A DNA stretch of 64,000 nt from Prostheceraeus crozeri. Its lineage: Eukaryota; Platyhelminthes; Polycladida; Euryleptidae. Positions within the stretch are counted from its first letter, which is position 1; each line of letters opens with the position of its first letter. Location: positions 1 to 64,000 of the forward strand of contig CAJQUW010001730.1 in NCBI GenBank assembly GCA_907163375.1, written 5' to 3'. The notes under the pieces were generated by a model. It was given only the letters and a program-made list of their open reading frames with translations. It was not told where the DNA came from and did no database searches. Made by a program: the position numbers and the translations under genes. Positions 10,790 through 21,943 of the stretch are shown piece by piece.

Positions 10790-12430
10790 TTAGGTAAGAG
10801 TGCATGAAAACTATTATTGATATATGCAAAATAAAAAATTGTCAATCCATTATAATTGGGGAAATTAGTTTCAGTTAAATCGTCAAGAAAATCACAGAAC
10901 ATATGTGCTAGGGAACAACATTTGTAATATCACGATGTATGATAGGTTTAAACCTCCGAATTTTGTAGGCCTATGGAATACATGGAAGAAGTCTGTGCTT
11001 TTTCAAAAGTTCTTTTTAATATGTGATTTAGATCGACAACGCATTCAATTAAGCTACTGCATCACAGCATTTCAAATTAGAAATACATTAGACCATAATT
11101 CTTATCTTGATGACAACTGAACAAAGAAAGAAATTCACATTACACCTAAATTAATCATTCTAGGTGCATTGACTGCTTTAGTGTTGTTTTGGGAAAAGTC
11201 AAGTTGATCTATTTTACATCAGCTCGATATATTTCAATAGCTCAGTGCTATCTTCAGGAGCAAATGATTACAAGAATGTTTATGGTAGTGATCCAAAATA
11301 ATAGTGTTATTCTATATGCGTGATTTCTGATTTCTTTGTACATTTTGAATCACTTTCATGAATATTCTTGAAATCCCTTGCTCCTTGCGCTGAGTTACTG
11401 AAATATGTTGAGCTGATGCAAATCATCAACTTTACGAAGATGACAGCAATGATTCTAGGGATTTTCGATTGTAAACATCTGAATGAATTCTTTTGACGAT
11501 ACTCGTACCGGTATGCATAAAGTTCTTATTTCATTTAATCACATATTAAAATATGAATTAGCATGCTGATACTTACATGTTGCGACGAAAGTAATCGACA
11601 CAAGAACATGAGAAGCATTGAACTCGAAACACTAAGTTGAGAAACCAAACGACATTGACTATGGAGATAATACAGATTGTTCTGCTCTGCTGATTTCTAC
11701 CGATTTTCACTTGATAGATGTATCAATCTCCAATTGAAGCTATCGGATGAAAGGTTGCCTTCTTTCAAGGAATTCTTTACCATGTTGCATAATTTAATCC
11801 ATGTGTCACTAAATTTGATATTGTGCACGATAAAATAGGCAATACTGATACACGCTGGTCTCTGAAGACAGATGAAGGATAGCAGCGGCGTGCGTACAGT
11901 CCACAACATTAGTGCCGGATCACTGCTATATTTGACGCAACATCATATCATCATGTGCGTTACTCGCTTGTGTGACTGCAAGTGAGAGTCAGCGTCATCG
12001 ATCCATCTGTAGCTGTCGGCAGCCGAACCCGGACAAAGACAAATGCTGCCGTAGCATGGAGCGGGATGGAATTAGTCTGCTAAAGCGAGAAGGGCGGGGA
12101 GATTGCGCAACGGAACCTGTCTGTGTAAAAGCTTTGAAAATCACATCACTTGCGCAGATTTCAGATACGAAGATACTACTGAAAGCAAAATGAATATCTT
12201 TTATAATTGGTTACTTAGGTTGTCATCCAAGGTAATGAAATCATTCGGAAAGGGAAAGCTGCAGAGTTGATAGAAAAACACGCAAGCATACAAAAAGATA
12301 ATTTATTTCATTTGAAGACTTAATTGTGAAATGCGAATTTCTTTCTTGTGAGATTTAAGTGACAGTTTGCAATGCAAAAACACACTGTCGTTTTTTTTGA
12401 GACTACATTTTTTTACATCGCATCGAATGT
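10790..12430. other. Non-coding stretch
   Basis: No supported gene. GCTCAGTGCTATCTTCAGGAG near 11240 and nearby text resemble retroelement tails but cannot be assigned. Confidence 0.3.
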
Positions 12431-12449
12431 ATCCAAATGCATAGATGAG

Positions 12450-12680
12450 AATATAAGAGAGATTAGAGCGAACAAGGGGAAAAAGAGAAAAAAGGAAAGG
12501 GATATGAAGAAGAATAAGTGGAAAATAAAAAAGACACGGAGTGAAAGAAAAGAGAAAAGGGGATCGAGAGGAGAGGATCGTGGAACTGGAGGATAGAGAT
12601 GAAAGAAATTGGGATAGCAGCAGAAGGAATTGGGATGTCTGAGTTGGGATTTATGAAGACAATGGGAATAGGAAGAGGAG
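12450..12680 (+). repeat. Purine-rich low-complexity tract
   Basis: About 230 bp are almost entirely A and G on the plus strand (AAGAGAAAAAAGGAAAGGG type). Lysine/arginine-rich and serine/proline-rich ORFs on the two strands are composition artefacts. Confidence 0.75.
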
Positions 12681-12954
12681 AATAATTGATGAGAGAATGA
12701 GTGAATTTTCCGTCATACAAATTAAACCTATGAATTTTGAGTTTGGAAAGAGACCAATCGCATTATCGAGACATTACTAGACATTTATGAATTTAAGTGG
12801 GATAAGATGATAAAATGATGGGCAAATGATATGGGAATTCCATGTCAGATCCCATCAAACGCCCAAAAGGTCTGATGGTGGGATGACAATCGCCCACGCA
12901 ATATCCATGAGCAATGATGGGACCTCACTGTTACCATGTACGTTTTTCACTGTG

Positions 12955-13353
12955 AGACTTGATATCGATATATCATCGGAAATTAAGCGACAATTCGATA
13001 TCGGCAAATGAGCGACTTATAGACATAATATCGATATGAGAAGCATCGGAAATAGGGCGACAATTCGATATCGGCAAGTGAACGACTTATAGACATGATA
13101 TCGATATGAGAAGCATCGGAAATAGGGCGACAATTCGATATCGGCAAATGAACGACTTATAGACATGATATCGATATGAGAAGCATCGGAAATAGGGCGA
13201 CAATTCGATATCGGTCGATGGACTACAAATCGCTCACTTTTCGATTATGAATTGATCGGAAATTGCACGATTTCACGATTGAACGATTTCTCGATGCTGA
13301 ATCGAGAAAACGCTTTGAATCCGAGCATTTCCGATCAATTTTTACCACCGGGT
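12955..13353. repeat. 70-bp minisatellite with GATATCGATATC motifs
   Basis: Nearly four tandem units of about 70 bp (roughly 12960-13220) contain AGCATCGGAAATAGGGCGAC, CAATTCGATATCGG and GACATGATATCGATATGAGA. The array ends in CCGATCAATTTTTACCACCG (13330-13350), the reverse complement of the edge seen at 5625. It probably belongs to the same repeat family as the 67-bp array there. Confidence 0.75.
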
Positions 13354-13402
13354 ACATGTGTATTCATAGCATTGCTGCTCAGTTCATTTTAATTACGAAC
13401 AA

Positions 13403-13507
13403 TAGTATTAACATACAGTAGCTTTTTTCGGGCAACAATGTAGGATATTTTACGCGCCCTCAAATGTCCTACATTGTTGCCCTCAAAAATCCATGTTAAT
13501 GTTATAT
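13403..13507. repeat. Short hairpin element
   Basis: A perfect 16-bp stem (GGGCAACAATGTAGGA at 13430-13445 and its complement at 13467-13482) is separated by 21 nt. The pairing extends imperfectly outward to TTAACAT/ATGTTAA near 13408 and 13503. This looks like a tiny fold-back MITE; no clear target duplication was found. Confidence 0.6.
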
Positions 13508-13959
13508 TGTTGTTTGATATCATTTATTTCATCTTTGAAACTCTTGATCACATCCTGTCTGGAGAAATAATTTCATGTTAATGACAGATTCAACTATAGC
13601 AATTCGACTTTTGGACAATAGCTGTTTGTTGATAACAATTTCAAGTGCTAGGTCAGATACCGATCTAGGTAAATGTTGCTAGATCGTAAGAAGAATCAAA
13701 TTACTGGAAGTGTTACATCTAATGTAAATTCTATGACTATCATTTCGCGATCACTGTTTATGTGCAACAAAAGCATCAGATGTCATGACGTTTTCATTAG
13801 CTATAACAATGTAATCACAATCATAGAAATGACAAATCTCACTTTGAATGATTAAGTGAATGATGGTTATTAAGTGTACCAAGTTCGAAAGTGAAGGGAT
13901 CTACATAGAGAAATGGAATCTAGCTCTGTTTGACGCTCCGCAATTTCCGAGACGACTGG

Positions 13960-15024
13960 AAGCACAACTTGAGAATTGCTATTTTACCAGTGGGGTCGTC
14001 TCCGTACCTGCAAAACCTTCGGCACATCCTCATAAATAATTTACTAACATTTATAAAAATGAAGTGTCATCATTCATTGGATTTCATTAAAATTCGATAG
14101 CTTCTCGTGATAGCTGTGCACAGCTTTCCGTCTCACAATCAGACGCTCAACTTCAGAGCGAGCAGTTTTGCTGTTTTCTTCGAAGAATTAGACACAGACA
14201 GTGTTCAGACGGAGCATTGATGCTCAGACAGAGCGAAAGAGAGCTGTGTGCGTGTGAGGCAGTAAGCGCCCGCGCCCGCCCCAATGTGGCTTTCCGATGG
14301 ACATAATGCTTCGCTTTCTCTTATTTCTGCAATGAAATTCTCCGCGTTCTTGATCGAGACGCGGTACCTAAATTTAGAAAAGAAAGCGCAACCCAATTGT
14401 TCCTTTCTTCGCTTCTTATCAGAGAGGCCACTGCGTCAGCAATAGCAGATGGATGACGTTGAGACAAGACATGCGATTAGATGATGAGGGTGCTCCAATG
14501 ATTGCAGAGTAATGCATCTGACTCGAACACGCAGATTCAGAAGAATTCCATTATTTGTTTTTACGTGATTGATGTGACACTATATTTAGTACTGCAGATG
14601 AGATCATAACCACGCCTTTCGTCCGAAGGGAATATACTGAAAAGATGACAGTCGTCAAGCAAGGTAGGCCAACACCTGATATAAAATTGAATGTACTCAC
14701 AGAGAAAGAAATACACAAGACATTTTAATGCATCAAAATTTCAAACATGTGAGCGGCTGACCGGCCGTGAGAAGTACAAGAAACTGTTGACCTTGCCTCC
14801 TTTTTTCTCGAGAAAATGTGGTTTAGACAGAGAGGGGATGTAGTAATCTCAGCTCCTTGAGCAAGGCGTCTAAGCGATGTGAGCAATCACTTCTCATGTG
14901 CACTTTCACTTGGCCTTCAAAAAATGCTCAGGATTGTTATTGAAAATTCATCTTTTATGAAAATTAATGTTGCAATATCAAAAATGTCTGGTATAGAAAT
15001 AGTATTCTAATGCCGAGCGAAGGC
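13960..15024 (+). repeat. Dispersed duplicated segment (about 1 kb)
   Basis: This segment is co-linear with 45620-46655. The stretch 14520-14830 is nearly identical to 46160-46470 (shared landmarks ACGCCTTTCGTCCGAAGGGA, AGTCGTCAAGCAAGGTAGGC and GCGGCTGACCGGCCGTGAG). The outer parts are more diverged. No intact frame is conserved. In the other copy a further module (like 4005-4260) precedes it. The class is not recognised; a non-autonomous transposon or segmental duplication is possible. Confidence 0.7.
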
Positions 15025-15654
15025 CTATGGTCTAGGAGCACGCAACGCCACTGCGTTTTACTAATGTGGGTGACAATCTACAAAAGGAAAATGATAAAGA
15101 GCTCGTGCACGAATTTAGGAAGAAGACGTCATTGACTCTCGTACTAAAAGGCGTTAACTGCAGCTGTAGTCCAATCTACAGAGAATGCACAAAGACCAAA
15201 GTTTCAAATTGCAAATGAATTGCTGCACAATTCAACGTAGTTCCATCATAAAAGTCATAAGGAGTCCAAGACGGGTGTGATAGTGCAAGGATCCACACAC
15301 AAAACCAATGCAAATAACCAGAGACAGAACTTATGACAGACTTCACGAAAATGAAGAGCGCACTTCACTGCTACATGGGTTTGAATGGAAACCAAATCAA
15401 CTGGTAGATCTGTGATCTACCACAATATGTAGAGGCTGAATAGACTTGTCACACGCAAGTGTATTAGTCATAATAAACATGTTTAACACCCACAACCACC
15501 TGGCACGACTGACCCATGTTTCTTTAGAGCTTCCAGACAATCATAGCAAACTGTCATCTCATGCCCGATTACCTGTAAGCAAACCTCTTATTTGTCATGC
15601 TTCGTCAGCATTGTTGTCATTAAGCATGAAATCACTTAATAAAGTATTTCGTTA

Positions 15655-15660
15655 TTTATT
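15655..15660 (-). terminator. Poly(A) signal for the SLC22 gene
   Basis: AATAAA on the minus strand lies about 110 nt after the TAA stop of the transporter at 15770, a normal 3'-UTR distance. Confidence 0.5.
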
Positions 15661-15769
15661 TGAGAAGATGACCGAGTTCATAAAATTTATCCTTGCCAAG
15701 CTCTTACAAAGGTTTTCAATACCACTTCATCGGCATTGTACGATGTTTTAGGAAAATTTGTAGCGTATT

Positions 15770-17401
15770 TTACAAGACTTCAGTGGTTAAAGCCATGTTT
15801 TCGATCATTTCTTTTGAGATGTCAGCAGTTTCTTCAGGAATTGTTTCCTTTGGTAGAATCATTATCATTATTGCACTAATCAACGAGGATCCGCAAAATA
15901 CTGCCATCGGCAATGGAGGCCAAACCCATTCATCAAGTCTTTCAATGAACATTGAAGACGCAGCACCCATTCGAGATACCCCACTTAGAAAGCCCAAAGA
16001 GAAAGCGCGGTGTTCTGTGCCGAATACTTCTGGTGTCAACGTATGCAACATAGGATACGCAGATTGTATTAGAAATATTGCCACGGTTGCCAGTATGACA
16101 TGAATGATATGATTTTGATCTATCAAGATCCTTGATATTACCCCACACGCACAAACAAAAGATGATAACATTGAAAGGATTATCAAAGGTCGACGTCGAT
16201 CAAATATGTAGTAAAGGACAAGTTTAAGAACCCCTGCAGGAAGTCCCATCAATCCTGCCAATGCCGCAATCATGTAGGGGTTTCCCTTAAGCCGTACAGC
16301 AAAGAAGCCGAGCCCATAGTAGTTGATGGTAAGAAAGAACCAAACAACAGCTAGGGGAAATGTAAACCGTCGAATCCTTGGATTAGTAAAGATGACATAC
16401 CATTGAGTACTTGATTTGTTATTTTTCCCATCAGATTGCAATGGCAATGTGTCCACGTTGATGTCCCTAGATGCTCGAGAGCTGTTATTAAAACGAGATC
16501 CAAATCGCAAGATTCTACATGCCTGTTCCAATTTACCTTTGCAAAGAAGCCACTGAGGACTCTCCGGAATTAGGCAAAGTCGAAAGATAGCAAGAATTGA
16601 AAATATCGACATACCAACATGATAAATACGCCAGCTTTGAGTGAAATAGGCCACGATTACTCCCAAACCAATTTGACTGTCGTATAAAACATAGGAAATA
16701 AAGTTTATGGTATTACGATGGCGAGCATTTGTCAATTCTGCACATAAGACGTATGCTGAGGCGCAAGCCATGCTCACCAGACCACCTAACACAATTCTAA
16801 GTACAAAGAACATCCATGGGGAGACAGAGAACGCTATGATAACACTGAAAATCAGACTCAACACTGTAGATATTGCCCAAGTGTTAGCACGACCAAACCG
16901 ATCTGCAGCATAACCACCCACAGGAAAACCAAAGCCCATCCCCATTAAATACGCCGTGGACATCAAAGGCAATAGATATCTCCTTCCACAAACCAATGAA
17001 AATTCTTCGGTGAAGGAGTGTTCAAAAGTTGCATTCTCCTTGTCGAATGTCCATCCATTTTTACATGATATCACAGCAGTTGTGTTCTCAGGAATCGTCA
17101 GAGAAGTGTTGCCAATTCGAAGCAATAAATCTGCAGACACGTTGTATTGACGACAACTTTCATATTTTCCGTCACTTCTGGGGATTGTGGTTTGTTTTAT
17201 TTCATCACTTGTCCATCCATTTTCCTCCAGCAATGGCTGAGAGCAGTGATGATCGGGTGAAAGGAAAGCAAGCTGTGGATAAGTTATCTGAGGAGGTTGA
17301 GCAGATAATAAAGTGAATAAGATGATAAGAATCTGCCAAGGTCCAATAACTCCAACATGTTTCTCCAGAAATCTATCAAATTTGAGAAGAGAATCATTCA
17401 T
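15770..17401 (-). CDS. SLC22-family organic ion (cation/carnitine-type) transporter
   Basis: This intact single-exon ORF of 543 residues has the usual SLC22 length. Members are 12-helix major-facilitator carriers in the plasma membrane that move organic cations, anions or zwitterions. Seen here: a first helix near residues 20-40 (GPWQILIILF); a large extracellular loop (about 42-140) with cysteines at HHC, ESC, ISC and LVC and several N-x-S/T sites, as in organic cation transporters; the MFS motif GGYAADRFGR (162-171); the family signature PESPQWLL (279-286, Q instead of the usual R); a long intracellular loop (about 290-340); and TPEVFGTEHR (455-464), matching the conserved E-x-x-x-T-x-x-R motif. 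The start is the ATG at 17401, directly before a conserved-looking cytosolic N-terminus. The stop is TAA and AATAAA follows. The lack of introns is unusual for this family and suggests retrocopy origin. Substrate cannot be told from sequence. Confidence 0.95.
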   Translation of the reverse strand: MNDSLLKFDRFLEKHVGVIGPWQILIILFTLLSAQPPQITYPQLAFLSPDHHCSQPLLEENGWTSDEIKQTTIPRSDGKYESCRQYNVSADLLLRIGNTSLTIPENTTAVISCKNGWTFDKENATFEHSFTEEFSLVCGRRYLLPLMSTAYLMGMGFGFPVGGYAADRFGRANTWAISTVLSLIFSVIIAFSVSPWMFFVLRIVLGGLVSMACASAYVLCAELTNARHRNTINFISYVLYDSQIGLGVIVAYFTQSWRIYHVGMSIFSILAIFRLCLIPESPQWLLCKGKLEQACRILRFGSRFNNSSRASRDINVDTLPLQSDGKNNKSSTQWYVIFTNPRIRRFTFPLAVVWFFLTINYYGLGFFAVRLKGNPYMIAALAGLMGLPAGVLKLVLYYIFDRRRPLIILSMLSSFVCACGVISRILIDQNHIIHVILATVAIFLIQSAYPMLHTLTPEVFGTEHRAFSLGFLSGVSRMGAASSMFIERLDEWVWPPLPMAVFCGSSLISAIMIMILPKETIPEETADISKEMIENMALTTEVL

Positions 17402-17914
17402 TGTGATATTGCCTTGAATCCACGTTTACCTAGACAGATGCACTCCAGAGAGCTGACTGCAGAACAATAACATTGACAATGCAATTTATTAGCTTATCAT
17501 GTCATCTGCTTACTGGCTCACGTTTCATGCTTCATTGGATTAAAGGCGATTGTGTATTATGTTGATTGGTATTGAAACTGAGGTGAAGCCATATGACGTC
17601 ATTTTGGGATTAGTCAAATATTAATTTAGATGAGGCTGCTTATAATTGAAGCGTGATGCCTTTGATTTTGTAATTTTCATTAATCTCACTGATGAATTAT
17701 TTATAAGGAATGAGCTTTAGGCGTTGTTTTTAAAAGATGAAGATATTGGGGAGGCAGTTTCATTATGTTTCTGCTATACAGTGAAATTTCTGATGAAAGA
17801 TTTCATTGAAAATCACTTCCAAAAAATAACATTAGTTAAGTCTCACCGAGTTCATTTCCGAAATCGTTGCACAGCACCAAAAATTCTTACATCTTTTGTA
17901 TGTTCTCATCAAAT
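17402..17914. promoter_or_regulatory. Upstream region of the SLC22 gene
   Basis: About 500 bp before the start codon contain no convincing TATA box in the usual place. A TATAAG-like word lies about 240 bp upstream on the coding strand (near 17640), and TTGTTCTGCAG near 17460 could be an acceptor for a non-coding 5' exon. Neither is strong enough to assign a start site. Confidence 0.2.
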
Positions 17915-17990
17915 TTAACCCCTTCGCGTCTAAAACGAGTATACTCGTGATGCGCTATGCACTATCACGAGTGTACTCGGGCCTCAATAT
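17915..17990 (+). repeat. piggyBac-like terminal repeat
   Basis: TTAA (17915-17918) is followed by CCCCTTCGCGTC and two imperfect palindromes, ACGAGTATACTCGT and CACGAGTGTACTCG. TTAA plus C-rich ends plus palindromic subterminal CG words is the layout of piggyBac-superfamily termini. A GGGGTTAA in the opposite sense with a similar inner edge (GCGGAAGGGG) lies at 22266-22276 and could be the other end of a 4.35-kb non-autonomous or decayed copy (17919-22272). Confidence 0.45.
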
Positions 17991-20900
17991 TGGCGGTAAT
18001 ACGGTTATTTTCGTGAGTGTGTAACTTCCGAAATTTCAGACAATGCGTAAGTAAGTGCCTGAAATGCTCAACTTGTATCTAGACTAAATATGGACACACA
18101 TTTTAAAATGTTAAACACAATTTTGGATAGTCTCCACTCAGTTACAGTTATTTACGGAGGAGGCACACATTGATTTAAAAGACAAAAGTCATTCCACGTG
18201 TCTGGACTGGTCACTAGTGTAGTCATGCATCGATAATAGATAGTTAAATAGTAGTAGGCTACTCTACATGCTGTGGATATATCTTCTAAAATTATTGTAT
18301 AGTGAAGTCATATCTTAAGACTATTTATCCAAGTACGTGTGATGATTGTCACATTGTGGAGTCTCCACGCTCACGCCCATTGATTAGGCAAGCAACGATG
18401 CTTGATACCAATTTGACGGAATGCTTCAGCTATTACGACGTTGCTGACATCAATCAGGCTAATGTTGATCAGTATCATGTCATCGACAAGTTGTTTCTTG
18501 TAAAGTTGTAAAGGGTCTTGTTAGTACAGAATTGCCCTACAGAATTGCTGTTGAATGATGTCGACATCAATTTATCTCAAAATGGACTTAGCACACATAT
18601 ATGTCATACACATGAGCATAATCATCAAATGGTCAAAACCATCCCATCTGGTCAATACATTTCTTGCCTGTTTATCGCAAGTTGTCATCAAAGTAAACAC
18701 CGATCGACGGGCTTCAACGCCGTCAGCGTGAATTAGGGAAAGCAGTTTATCTGTTCTCCTCTAAATCTGCGAACAAAGTCCACTACGTTAATCAATCTTC
18801 CACATGCTTAATGGAATTTGGTCAGAGGGCTCAATGTGTGATGCTCGCCAAATAGGATCTCGTGTCTCGCTAATGCATTGCACACTAGGTGTTGCACATG
18901 TAACACGTTGACGCTTTAACACTTAATGACGATGCCAGATGTCTTGACTTATCTCATAAGACTGTGCCAGTTTAAGGAATGAAATTCTCTATTAACATTG
19001 CTATTTGTATGTTCTAAGTTGAGCAAAATAAAGTGAAGAGGTATATGGAAGTGCTTGCGCCATCGATTGCTCTTGCAAAACATTTTTGGGATATGTGATC
19101 GCTTCGAAGTCTTCCTAAAAAATGAATGGGGAAATTGCAATCATAAGAAACATTGCTTAGAAGCTTCAAATGCTGCACTTACAAGTCGATCATTTTTCTT
19201 TTCCAACATTTGGGCAATTGTCTCGCTGTTCAGTACTCGTGGCATCAACTGTAAAATATCACTATGGTCTTGTTTACTAATTAATTACTAATAACAACAT
19301 TATTTCATAAATGTCTCATCATTAGTCTGATTCATAAAATTGCCTGAAATCAGCAGAAACTTCAGCTGATCATAAAAGAGATTATAGCCAAAATAACAAT
19401 TGATAGCCTGCACTCGAGGATGGTAAGTGTTAAAAAAAGATAGTGCAAAATTCCTCCATATTTTCAAAATTTCGTTGAAGATGTATCCGAGGTAATTGCA
19501 TGCCAAACATAGTCAGAAAATTCGGCTGACAATAATGAAGTAATGAGTAATAAAATTAAATCACGACACGGTTAAAAAATTGGAAGAATCTAGAAGGCGT
19601 AAAAATGCAAACTGAAACGAACACAGTGGAAAGTCATCTAACAAAATAGAAAAGCCGTAAAAAATTCAACACTTTGTTTTCCATATTCTCATCCATTTTT
19701 CGCTCTTTCAGATCAGTCATTTATCTATTATTTATTATTGATATCAATTATTGATAAAACAACATGGCTAGCTTTTCAATACTCGGGGTCAGTCATACGT
19801 TAATGCAAGTTGAATATGTAACTATAGTATCCATTTAACATCCATTGCACCATCGATGCTTCGATACGCATGCTTTAAACATCAAGTTCAAAATATAACT
19901 GCACCTAGTAACCATCAAACATTTGCGAGGTCATATTCTGTCAGTCGAAAGCATCATTTACGTTTGTAATCAGTTAAGGCAAATAGTCAAAACATTTCAT
20001 TTTTTTAGAAGAGCATGGGATATTGTCCAAAAATCATCGAGTCATGTGTTTATAAGGATTTATTCAGTCTTACGTTATGCATGATTTTGACACTATTGAT
20101 TATAATACTTCATTGACGCCAAAGTTGTACCTTAGGTTTTGGGATCGGCCTTTTGGGTATGTGGTGCTTACTCAACAGTAAACCTAAAACTTGGAGTTTC
20201 AATAAAAAGCTTGAATTTTCTTTTTGAAGTTTTACTGCACTTATACTGACTTATTTTTATTAAGTGCATGTGGAGATTCGATTATAAGTCATAGCATCTG
20301 TCAATTTCTTTGTCAACAGAGTATCTCAAATTACATGTAGAATTTGTGGTCATTGACTGCATGTTATGTTGGGTCTGCCTTACAGCTACGTGCCGAGAGA
20401 GTTGACTATATTTGTTGTATTGTTTTTATTGCATATTTCCATAATATATTTTAATGTATTTTATATCCTCGCAGTTATACGGTCCCTATTTCTAATACTG
20501 GAGCTTCTGAAATACTTGGGCACAGTATTCAACTCCGAATAGAATAAGGTGTCCGGTGAGTGTCAGTTGAAGCTCACTTTAGACGTTTGTGAAAATATTC
20601 GCTATATCTCTAAATACATGCACACTTACTTCTCTCAATCTGATTTCTTCAGGCAGGGATCATGCCAAATTTAGTAATGATAACTATTGATGGAAATGAT
20701 TATGAGAAATGATTCCCTTGGACTCAGATACAAATTATGAGAAACCCATCAAAAACATACTTATTTAATATTCATATGGAGTCTAACTATACCTATATAC
20801 GCCACATGATATAGAGAGTGATGTGTTTCTAGTACTTAGAATTAGTATTTTATGATTACAGATTTTATACCAAGAATTCGGCTTGAAGAAAGTTCTTATG

Positions 20901-21487
20901 AAGTTTAAGTCATGATTCCTATGAAGTCTATGAGAGATTCATCTGCATATTTTCATTTATTATTTCATAAATGATGTCGAAGTTATGTCGATGGCTATTC
21001 CTATGAAAACAGATAATAAATAGCATTAAAGTGACTTCTGTTGCTGCTATGGCGCACTGAGTTTCCAAACAATGATGCACGAGACACAGAAGTCACCCGC
21101 CTATATGCGAATTACAAAGAGCCAATGAGCAGTAGCTGTCCAACTGTTGACCCTTGGTTATATGAAAGTTGATTTCATTTGTCGTAGAATTTTATGAATA
21201 ACGCCAACGTAAATAAATACTAATCAGGTAATGACTCGATCAAGCCGCTTTTTCTACATTTTCTGAAATACTCGTGCAAGATTAATATTTTAGTCCTTGA
21301 AGGACTATGGTAGTGGCGTTACATTATTGAGTTACTGTTTAATATAAATGGACCAACTAAGCAGGTGCTGCCAACATAGTTACAGTAGGCATGTAGTGAC
21401 GTGATTTATATTGGCCTGACTTTTTTTGATAATTATGATTGAATTCAGCTGAAAACTGGCTCAAAAGGTTGCTTAAAATAAGAATAT
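17991..21487. other. Non-coding stretch, possibly the interior of a piggyBac-type copy
   Basis: AT-rich sequence with scattered short ORFs that show no family resemblance. It lies between the two TTAA-flanked C-rich ends at 17915 and 22276. No transposase remnant was recognised inside. Confidence 0.3.
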
Positions 21488-21943
21488 TTAGTATTTTTGA
21501 AACAAATAGAATGAATGTCTAAGCAATTTCTTTCTAACGAAAAATAATTTCTCTTGAAACTCATTCAAGGCAAATGTTTTGATTTTTCTCGTGTTCCTAC
21601 ATGCAAATCCTGGTATACATGTTAAAGGCACCGAATGCAATACATCGACAACAAGCTTACGATTGCTATGATCATCGCTATCTATCAAAAATAAAAATTT
21701 ACCACATGTTCCATTTTTCAATAATATGAAGCAATCACAGTTCTTTCTCCCCTCTTGTAGGACTTGACTAATTATCGAAGTCCCATTACACGTGAATTTT
21801 AAATAGTAGGTCATAGACTGATCACTGATGCTAGCATTGTCGGTTAATTCAGCTATTCTTTCAGCAGATACCTTCTTTGATGCGTAAATTTTGCTTAAAC
21901 TGATCAATTTAAATAATTTGATTACCTTCAAGACCTTGCACAC
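21488..21943 (-). CDS. Hypothetical ORF, possible transposon remnant
   Basis: This 151-residue open frame on the minus strand is one of the longer non-repetitive ORFs in the window. It contains MTYYLKFTCNGTSIISQVLQ, NCDCFILLKNGTCGKFLFLI and VPLTCIPGFACRNTRKI. The arrangement (Y-x-x-F-x-x-N-G, alternating beta-like segments, then a late pair of cysteines) loosely recalls the C-terminal region of some CACTA-type transposon proteins, but this is only an impression. No upstream catalytic domain is visible and there is no clear poly(A) signal. It may equally be a chance ORF. Confidence 0.28.
   Translation of the reverse strand: MCKVLKVIKLFKLISLSKIYASKKVSAERIAELTDNASISDQSMTYYLKFTCNGTSIISQVLQEGRKNCDCFILLKNGTCGKFLFLIDSDDHSNRKLVVDVLHSVPLTCIPGFACRNTRKIKTFALNEFQEKLFFVRKKLLRHSFYLFQKY

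Noticed and set aside
12372-12720. Lys-rich and Pro/Ser-rich ORFs
   Set aside because: They are explained by the purine-rich tract.
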